Shown here: positions 45,180 to 49,414 of the stretch, piece after piece
Numbering within the stretch: the first letter of the stretch is position 1
How the letters are laid out: each line of letters starts with the position of its first letter
Origin: an uncultured Blautia sp.
GTDB lineage: Bacteria; Bacillota; Clostridia; Lachnospirales; Lachnospiraceae
Direction: 5' to 3'
Length of the DNA stretch: 49,414 bases
Assembly: GCA_934364795.1 (NCBI GenBank)
Contig: CAKRMK010000022.1
Span: 1-49,414 of the forward strand
Position numbers and translations under genes: made by a program
Notes under the pieces: model-generated
The model's database searches: none
The model's input: the letters and a program-made list of their open reading frames with translations, nothing else
Told to the model about the DNA's origin: nothing

Positions 45180-46055
45180 TCATTCTGCATTTTTAATAGA
45201 AAAGATACGTTCCAGCTCGCGGGCTTCTTCCTCTGTCATTTCTACAGAACCTGACTGGTGATTCTTAGCATCTCTCATTTTAAAAAATTGAATTGCAATA
45301 TTTACTTTCGTGCCAGGTGGAACCTCATCAGTACTGATTTCAAAACTTTTAGCACTGTCTGCTGAAATTGACTGACCGCCAGAATCTTTTAAAATTTTCC
45401 CTTTTTCATCTGTAATAAAGTAACCAATTTCATATCCTCCACCAGCTGCAAGCCATGCTTTTAATTTCGGATATTTATCTGTAATACCTTCTACAGTCAA
45501 CTGCTGTCCACTGTCATTTTTTGCTTCAATAAATTCCGGAATCGCACTGGCAGGCCAGCCTTCAGGGACAACACTTACATCACTTGGACTTAATTTTTTT
45601 TCAGATGCATTAATATCATATTTCCATTGATAATTTGGCTTTATTGTATATCCATCCCAGACCAAAGTCATGTCATTACGGGTGGTATTATAAACAACCT
45701 CACACCTTCCGCCGCCTTTTGCATCGCCCTTCCAATGGCTGCTATCTGTACGGGAAATGCCGCCTACATTTAAGTTTGATGAGTTGATATCCCATCCATT
45801 TTTTGTCTGTTTTAAATATACGATTTTAATATATTCCCTTAAAAAGCTATCATACAATGAACTGGATGTATCTCCTGTAGTTGCATCAGCCATAACTTCT
45901 GCATAGGCAGAGCGGATATTTGCCAGATCAGTAGCTTCCCGGCTTTTTTCTAATTGGCTTGAAAAAATGGGGATAGAAATTGCTACCAAAACTGCGATTA
46001 TCGCGACGACAATAAGAAGTTCTGCCAGGGTAAAGCCTTTCGATTTATTTTGCAT
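45180..46055 (-). CDS. Type IV pilin 3 with a long C-terminal region
   Basis: 291-aa prepilin with a canonical MQNKSKG/FTLAELL site, Glu at mature position 5, and EKSREATDLANIRSAYAEV. The helix-coding DNA is nearly identical to pilin 2 in blocks, but the C-terminal ~150 residues (WKYDINASEKKLSPSD, then GYEIGYFITDEKGKILKD) differ completely and are not recognised. GGAAGGAAG precedes ATG. It has its own promoter and lies upstream of pilin 2 on the same strand, divergent from the Rpn gene. It could be an alternative or minor modular pilin. Confidence 0.86.
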   Translation of the reverse strand: MQNKSKGFTLAELLIVVAIIAVLVAISIPIFSSQLEKSREATDLANIRSAYAEVMADATTGDTSSSLYDSFLREYIKIVYLKQTKNGWDINSSNLNVGGISRTDSSHWKGDAKGGGRCEVVYNTTRNDMTLVWDGYTIKPNYQWKYDINASEKKLSPSDVSVVPEGWPASAIPEFIEAKNDSGQQLTVEGITDKYPKLKAWLAAGGGYEIGYFITDEKGKILKDSGGQSISADSAKSFEISTDEVPPGTKVNIAIQFFKMRDAKNHQSGSVEMTEEEARELERIFSIKNAE

Positions 46056-46089
46056 TTTTTACTTCCTTCCATACACACAATTAGTTTTT

Positions 46090-46118
46090 AGTTTAACGAA
46101 ATTGTGGATGTTTGTCTA
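46090..46118 (-). promoter_or_regulatory. Promoter of pilin 3 (and perhaps pilin 2)
   Basis: On the minus strand TAGACA (46113-46118), a 17-nt spacer and TAAACT (46090-46095), 34 nt before the pilin 3 start. Confidence 0.5.
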
Positions 46119-46198
46119 TACCAAATTATTATAAAATCCAAGGTGGAAAAGGTATAAGATTTTTAGAAAAAGTTTATAATATCTTTCTACAATATCTA

Positions 46199-46227
46199 TT
46201 GCAATTCAAAACAAAATATACTAAAAT
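46199..46227 (+). promoter_or_regulatory. Promoter of the Rpn nuclease gene
   Basis: TTGCAA (46199-46204), a 17-nt spacer and TAAAAT (46222-46227), giving a leader of about 170 nt before ATG 46403. Confidence 0.6.
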
Positions 46228-46251
46228 ACAATCAAAGTGAAAATCTCATCG

Positions 46252-46385
46252 CCTGTTGCCAAGTCTGGCAACTCGAAAACAGGCTTATCTGGCATTCGCC
46301 AACATTTTCACCCGTATCAGTTAAATTTTATTATGTTGGCAAAACCAGATAACCGCAGCAGGTGTGCTGTTCTTTTTCTGGTTTT
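46252..46385 (+). other. Structured leader of the Rpn gene
   Basis: Three nested or successive inverted repeats lie between promoter and start: GCCTGTT/AACAGGC with an inner TTGCCA/TGGCAA (46252-46286), GCCAACAT/ATGTTGGC (about 46298 and 46334), and AAAACCAGA/TCTGGTTTT (about 46341 and 46377). TCTGG and CCAGA blocks recur, so alternative pairings are possible, as in an attenuator. No known riboswitch was recognised. Confidence 0.5.
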
Positions 46386-46402
46386 GTCAGAAAAGGAGGA
46401 AC

Positions 46403-47356
46403 ATGAGCTATCATTTCAGACCACTGGAGGAATTAAACGTAATTGATGACTTTCTGATGAACGCTATTGCCAATGATCCAGATGTAGGAGTACCTTTTTG
46501 CCGAACGCTGCTTTCCGTTTTGCTTCAACGTCCTATTGGAAAGCTGAAGGTCCATGTTCAGCGTGTAATTCCGGCGTTGACACCGGACCACAAGGGCATA
46601 CGCATGGATGTGGAGATTGAAGAAGAGTTGCCGGGGTTAGATTCTCTTCCATCTATGAATATTTATGACATGGAACCACATTTATCCAATGACATCAATT
46701 ATCCAAGACACAATCGTTTTTATCAGGCAAAAATTGACAGCCGTCTTATGAAGCGTGGGGAAAAGGATTTCCGAAAACTTCCAAACTTGTATGTGATTTC
46801 AATAACTGATTTCGATGTTTTTGGTTATGATTACATGATGTATACGGTACATAACAGATGCGAAGAAGTTCCAGAACTGGAATATAGAGACGGTTTATGG
46901 TTCTTTTATTTCAATACATCTGGAACTAAAGGCGGCAGCCCGGAGATAAAAGCAATGCTCAACTACATCCAGAACAGCACTGATGAAAATGTCACAGATA
47001 AAGCAACCAGAGAACTTCATCAATACGTAGAAGATGTAAAGATCTTACCGGAAGTGAGGCAGAATTATATGACATTTGAAGAATATGTGTATTATCGTGA
47101 ACATGATGCTAAAATGGAGGGCAAATTAGAAGGCAGACTGGAGGGCAGATTACAAGGCAGACTGGAGGGCAGATTACAAGGCAGACTGGAGGAAAAATTG
47201 GAAAATTATGGAGAAGATATTTCAAATGCTCTTCGGGAAAGAATAAGCTCCGAAACAGATGTTGAGGTTTTGGAATCGTGGCTGAAAATTGCGGCAAGTA
47301 GCAATAGTGTTGAAGAGTTTTGTGATGCTGCTCAACTACATTCAGAACAGCATTGA
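46403..47356 (+). CDS. Rpn family recombination-promoting nuclease (PD-(D/E)XK)
   Basis: 317-aa protein of the Rpn/TIGR01784-type family. The nuclease core shows HKGIRMDVEIEEE with Asp69 and NIYDMEPH with Glu91 (the usual ExQ is ExH here), then RFYQAKIDSRLMKRGEKDF and LYVISITDFDVFG, all family features. The C-terminal tail has the typical MTFEEYVYYREHDAKMEG followed by a basic/acidic coiled repeat (GRLEGRLQ). ATG 46403 has AAAGGAGG 5 nt upstream and is preferred over an ATG 39 nt earlier. E. coli RpnA is a Ca-dependent endonuclease that increases RecA-independent recombination. The last 10 codons (AAQLHSEQH) are out-of-frame reading of the next duplicated tail, so the native C-terminus is lost. 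Confidence 0.82.
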   Translation: MSYHFRPLEELNVIDDFLMNAIANDPDVGVPFCRTLLSVLLQRPIGKLKVHVQRVIPALTPDHKGIRMDVEIEEELPGLDSLPSMNIYDMEPHLSNDINYPRHNRFYQAKIDSRLMKRGEKDFRKLPNLYVISITDFDVFGYDYMMYTVHNRCEEVPELEYRDGLWFFYFNTSGTKGGSPEIKAMLNYIQNSTDENVTDKATRELHQYVEDVKILPEVRQNYMTFEEYVYYREHDAKMEGKLEGRLEGRLQGRLEGRLQGRLEEKLENYGEDISNALRERISSETDVEVLESWLKIAASSNSVEEFCDAAQLHSEQH

Positions 47357-47702
47357 TGAAAATGTCACGGATAAAGCAAACGGAGAATTTTATCAATATG
47401 TAGAAGCTGTAAAGATCTTACCGGAAGTGAGGCAGAATTATATGACATTTGAAGAATATATGTATTATCGTGAACATGACGCTAAAATGGAAGGCAGATT
47501 AGAAGGAAAATTGGAAAGCAGAATTGAAGATATCATAGAAATATTAGAAAATTATGGAGAAGATATTTCAGAATCCCTTCGAGAAAGAATAAGCTCTGAA
47601 ACAGATGTTGAGGTTTTGAAATCATGGCTGAAAATTGCGGCAAAATGTGACAGTATTGCTGAATTTTGTAATGCTGCTCAACTACATCCAGAACGGCATT
47701 GA
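47325..47702 (+). CDS. Detached Rpn C-terminal tail, copy 2
   Basis: 125-aa frame MLLNYIQNSIDENV..., the tail domain of the Rpn nuclease without its catalytic core. ATG 47325 overlaps the end of the nuclease frame by 32 nt and has GAAGAG 7 nt upstream, so coupled translation is possible. This copy has lost the GRLEGRLQ repeats and instead has GKLESRIEDIIEILENYG. Whether it is translated is unknown. In E. coli, short C-terminal Rpn forms made from internal starts inhibit the nuclease. Confidence 0.5.
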   Translation: MLLNYIQNSIDENVTDKANGEFYQYVEAVKILPEVRQNYMTFEEYMYYREHDAKMEGRLEGKLESRIEDIIEILENYGEDISESLRERISSETDVEVLKSWLKIAAKCDSIAEFCNAAQLHPERH

Positions 47703-48051
47703 TGAAAAAGTTACGGACAAAGCAAATGGAGAACTTTATCAATATGTAGAAGCTGTAAAAATCTTACCGGAAGTGAGGCAAAATTATATGACATTTGAAG
47801 AATATGTGTATTATCGTGAACAGGATGCAAAAATGGAGGGTAAATTAGAAGGCAGACTGGAGGGCAGATTACAAGGCAGACTGGAGGAAAAATTGGAAAA
47901 TTATGGAGAAGATATTTCAAATGCTCTTCGGGAAAGAATAAGCTCCGAAACAGATGTTGAGATTTTGAAATCGTGGCTGAAAATTGCGGCAAAATGTGAC
48001 AGTATTGCTGAATTTTGTAATGCTGCTCAACTACATCCAGAACGGCATTGA
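47671..48051 (+). CDS. Detached Rpn C-terminal tail, copy 3
   Basis: 126-aa frame MLLNYIQNGIDEKVTDKANG with MTFEEYVYYREQDAKMEG and a short GRLEGRLQ repeat. It overlaps the end of copy 2 by 32 nt in a different frame. It lacks a clear ribosome site of its own (GCTGAATTTTGTA precedes ATG), so expression would rely on coupling. Confidence 0.45.
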   Translation: MLLNYIQNGIDEKVTDKANGELYQYVEAVKILPEVRQNYMTFEEYVYYREQDAKMEGKLEGRLEGRLQGRLEEKLENYGEDISNALRERISSETDVEILKSWLKIAAKCDSIAEFCNAAQLHPERH

Positions 48052-48361
48052 TGAAAAAGTTACGGACAAAGCAAATGGACAACTTTATCAATATGTAGAA
48101 GCTGTAAAGATCTTACCGGAAGTGAGGCAGAATTATATGACATTTGAGGAATATGTGTATTATCGTGAATATGATGCAAAAATGGAGGGCAGATTACAAG
48201 GCAGACTGGAGGAAAAATTGGAAAATTATGGAGAAGATATTTCAAATGCTCTTCGGGAAAGAATAAGTTCTGAAACAGATGTTGAGATTTTGAAATCGTG
48301 GCTGAAAATTGCAGCAAGTAGCAACAGCGTTGAAGAGTTTTGTAATGCGGCTAAATTTTAA
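48020..48361 (+). CDS. Detached Rpn C-terminal tail, copy 4 with native end
   Basis: 113-aa frame, the last unit of the array. It is the only one with what looks like the original family C-terminus (SVEEFCNAAKF). The coiled repeat is shortest here (GRLQGRLEEKLE). It overlaps copy 3 by 32 nt. A homologous exchange between this copy and the tail in the nuclease gene would restore a full-length nuclease. Confidence 0.45.
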   Translation: MLLNYIQNGIDEKVTDKANGQLYQYVEAVKILPEVRQNYMTFEEYVYYREYDAKMEGRLQGRLEEKLENYGEDISNALRERISSETDVEILKSWLKIAASSNSVEEFCNAAKF

Positions 48362-48389
48362 AGAATGATTTTGTTTGTTTATATGAAAT

Positions 48390-48417
48390 GAGCTGGCGCA
48401 TGTTAAAGCGACAGCTC
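48390..48417 (+). terminator. Hairpin after the Rpn tail array
   Basis: GAGCTGGCGC (48390-48399) pairs with GCGACAGCTC (48408-48417) with one mismatch. It lacks a T-run, so termination is uncertain. Confidence 0.45.
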
Positions 48418-48481
48418 AGCTTTCACGCTAGATTCTATTTTAACAAGAAATTTTTCCTTAGATTTGTAAATCTTAATTTAT

Positions 48482-48530
48482 AAAAGCCTAAATTTCAGAT
48501 CAAATATCCAAAATCTAGGCTTTGTAAAAT
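48482..48530 (-). terminator. Terminator after silent cassette 2
   Basis: On the minus strand AAAGCCTAGATTT pairs with AAATTTAGGCTTT with one mismatch, followed by TATAAATT. It lies just after the cassette stop. Confidence 0.65.
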
Positions 48531-48537
48531 CTTTATA

Positions 48538-48900
48538 TTATGAAGCTAACTGACATGTCGGAGTTGAGTTAACCTCACCATTTGTCATAGTCCATACAAA
48601 TTTGACGTTAACTGTTCCTGTAGTTGAGCTATCTAATGCAGCAGCTACACCCTCTCCCATAGTAAATGGTAAATCAGTTCCCGTAAATGCTGCACCAGTT
48701 CCGTTTTTTCCTTTAACAGTAACAGTATAATTACTAGAAGTTAAAGAAGTTGCTGAACCTTTTGACGCATCCTGTGAAGTCAAAACTTCTGCTGCTGCTT
48801 CAGCGTATGCAGCACGCACATTTGCCATTGTAACCGCATCCCTAGATTTCTCCAACTGGCTAGTAAAAATCGGAATACTAATCGCAACCAGTACGGCCCT
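48538..48900 (-). pseudogene. 5'-truncated pilin cassette 2 (silent)
   Basis: Encodes AVLVAISIPIFTSQLEKSRD, then AVTMANVRAAYAEAAAEVL and a Thr/Ser-rich pilin C-terminus of usual length. It lacks the leader, cleavage site and first helix turns. Its first 59 bases (48900 down to 48842) equal those of cassette 1, and both begin at the same codon of the helix. Beyond this boundary the upstream DNA is unrelated to any pilin. It has no promoter or ribosome site but keeps a terminator. Its orientation is opposite to cassette 1. Confidence 0.82.
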
Positions 48901-49014
48901 GTCACCGCAGTTTTTCTCCGGTTGAATGAATTTTGCTATTCTAAATTTTACTACCCCGAACCAGCCCCTTCCTATATGTTATATTGAATTTGCAATGGTA
49001 TTTTCAATCACACA

Positions 49015-49281
49015 TTGTTGTGTGAATTTCATCAAGGCAAGCTGTTACTCCATTTAACGATATCTTTTGAAGAAAAGTCAAAGACCAACTTACCGAGCGA
49101 CAATCTCAAGTACTACCGTCAGCGAAAACAGATGACAACAAGACAGTTGGCGGAAAAGCTGGATATTGTACCATCAACTGTTGTGATGTATGAAAATGGA
49201 AAACATCCTATTCCTTATGATGTAGCTATTAAGCTGGCAGATGTTTTGGAAATCGTTAATGCAGAACTGATTTTTTGCTAA
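49015..49281 (+). pseudogene. XRE-type helix-turn-helix protein, probably truncated
   Basis: The C-terminal 60 residues are a clear HTH_3 domain (LKYYRQRKQMTTRQLAEKLDIVPS, VVMYENGKHPIP, VAIKLADVLEI). Upstream the frame has only TTG codons near 49015 and no ribosome site, and the first 30 residues look unrelated, so the N-terminus is probably lost. It could be a remnant of a mobile-element or toxin-antitoxin regulator. A GGCTGAC/GTCAGCC hairpin follows at 49305-49326. Confidence 0.5.
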
Positions 49282-49414
49282 CAGAATATAGAATTTTTAC
49301 TTAGGGCTGACTGTAACAGGTCAGCCTTACAAGAACTGTCAAAAGCACAATGTAACAATACTGATAATAACTATACTGATTATAGTGATACTGATCTTAT
49401 CCTTTCCTATCCGG

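Larger units (their letters stand above)
46958..48361 (+). repeat. Four tandem copies of the Rpn C-terminal tail (~350-bp units)
   Basis: Units begin at CTCAACTACAT: 46958 (inside the Rpn gene), 47331, 47677 and 48026, with periods of 373, 346 and 349 bp. Each period is 1 modulo 3, so every unit is in a new frame. The joints share AATGCT-like microhomology with the true 3' end (NAAKF, 48361). Within units, a 24-bp GRLEGRLQ-coding repeat differs in copy number. Confidence 0.93.

Noticed and set aside
1..49414. tRNA, rRNA or complete insertion sequence
   Set aside because: No cloverleaf-like or ribosomal sequence was recognised, and no DDE transposase gene was found. The Rpn/YhgA-like proteins are nucleases often misnamed transposases.

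Overview
The window looks like a chromosome segment from a gut Lachnospiraceae (Blautia-like Firmicute; the genus is a guess). The reasons are strong AGGAGG-type ribosome sites, TTGACA/TATAAT promoters, a two-subunit GlgC/GlgD ADP-glucose pyrophosphorylase, and a complete type IV pilus machine with no outer-membrane secretin. Base composition drops visibly in 11.9-13.9 kb and from about 37 kb to the end, which suggests acquired or fast-evolving DNA.

Layout. (1) 0.1-10.6 kb, mostly housekeeping: a GH32 sucrase and an amylosucrase-like GH13 enzyme (sucrose use and alpha-glucan synthesis), a FliB-like cysteine-rich protein on the minus strand, a REC/HD-GYP/degenerate-GGDEF c-di-GMP phosphodiesterase with a ten-G tract just upstream of its start, then glgC-glgD and a small unknown gene on the minus strand. 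(2) 10.7-11.9 kb, a gene graveyard: remnants of a phosphoglucomutase and of a ManA/ROK-kinase piece around a ~190-bp palindromic element. (3) 11.9-13.9 kb: an overlapping AAA ATPase / RloB-like pair that resembles a defence module. (4) 14.0-18.0 kb, minus strand: a 1339-residue glycosyltransferase with a GT2, a TagF-like and a second GT2 domain. (5) 18.4-37.0 kb: a type IV pilus operon. It starts with a giant 2720-residue prepilin-like adhesin, then three minor pilins, PilB, PilT, PilC, prepilin peptidase, a PilM-PilN fusion, PilO and a LytTR regulator whose receiver domain has lost its phospho-acceptor. (6) 37.1-49.4 kb: a pilin variation region. It holds three full major-pilin genes with different C-terminal domains, two promoterless 5'-truncated pilin cassettes, a membrane GT-C glycosyltransferase with a mutase-like FAD enzyme, a degenerate GHKL protein, two recombination-promoting-nuclease (Rpn/YhgA-like) genes plus a decayed copy, and a tandem array of detached Rpn C-terminal tails.

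How it may work together. PilD should process the adhesin, the minor pilins and the major pilins. PilB, PilC, PilM/N and PilO assemble the fibre and PilT retracts it. The giant adhesin is placed to act as a tip or minor modular pilin. The two truncated cassettes share a 59-bp perfectly identical 5' boundary inside the conserved pilin helix, as expected of donor copies for pilin gene conversion. Finding them beside Rpn-family genes suggests a pilin-diversification locus, in form like the pilE/pilS system of Neisseria but in a Gram-positive. This is the most interesting system in the window. Its activity is inferred, not shown.
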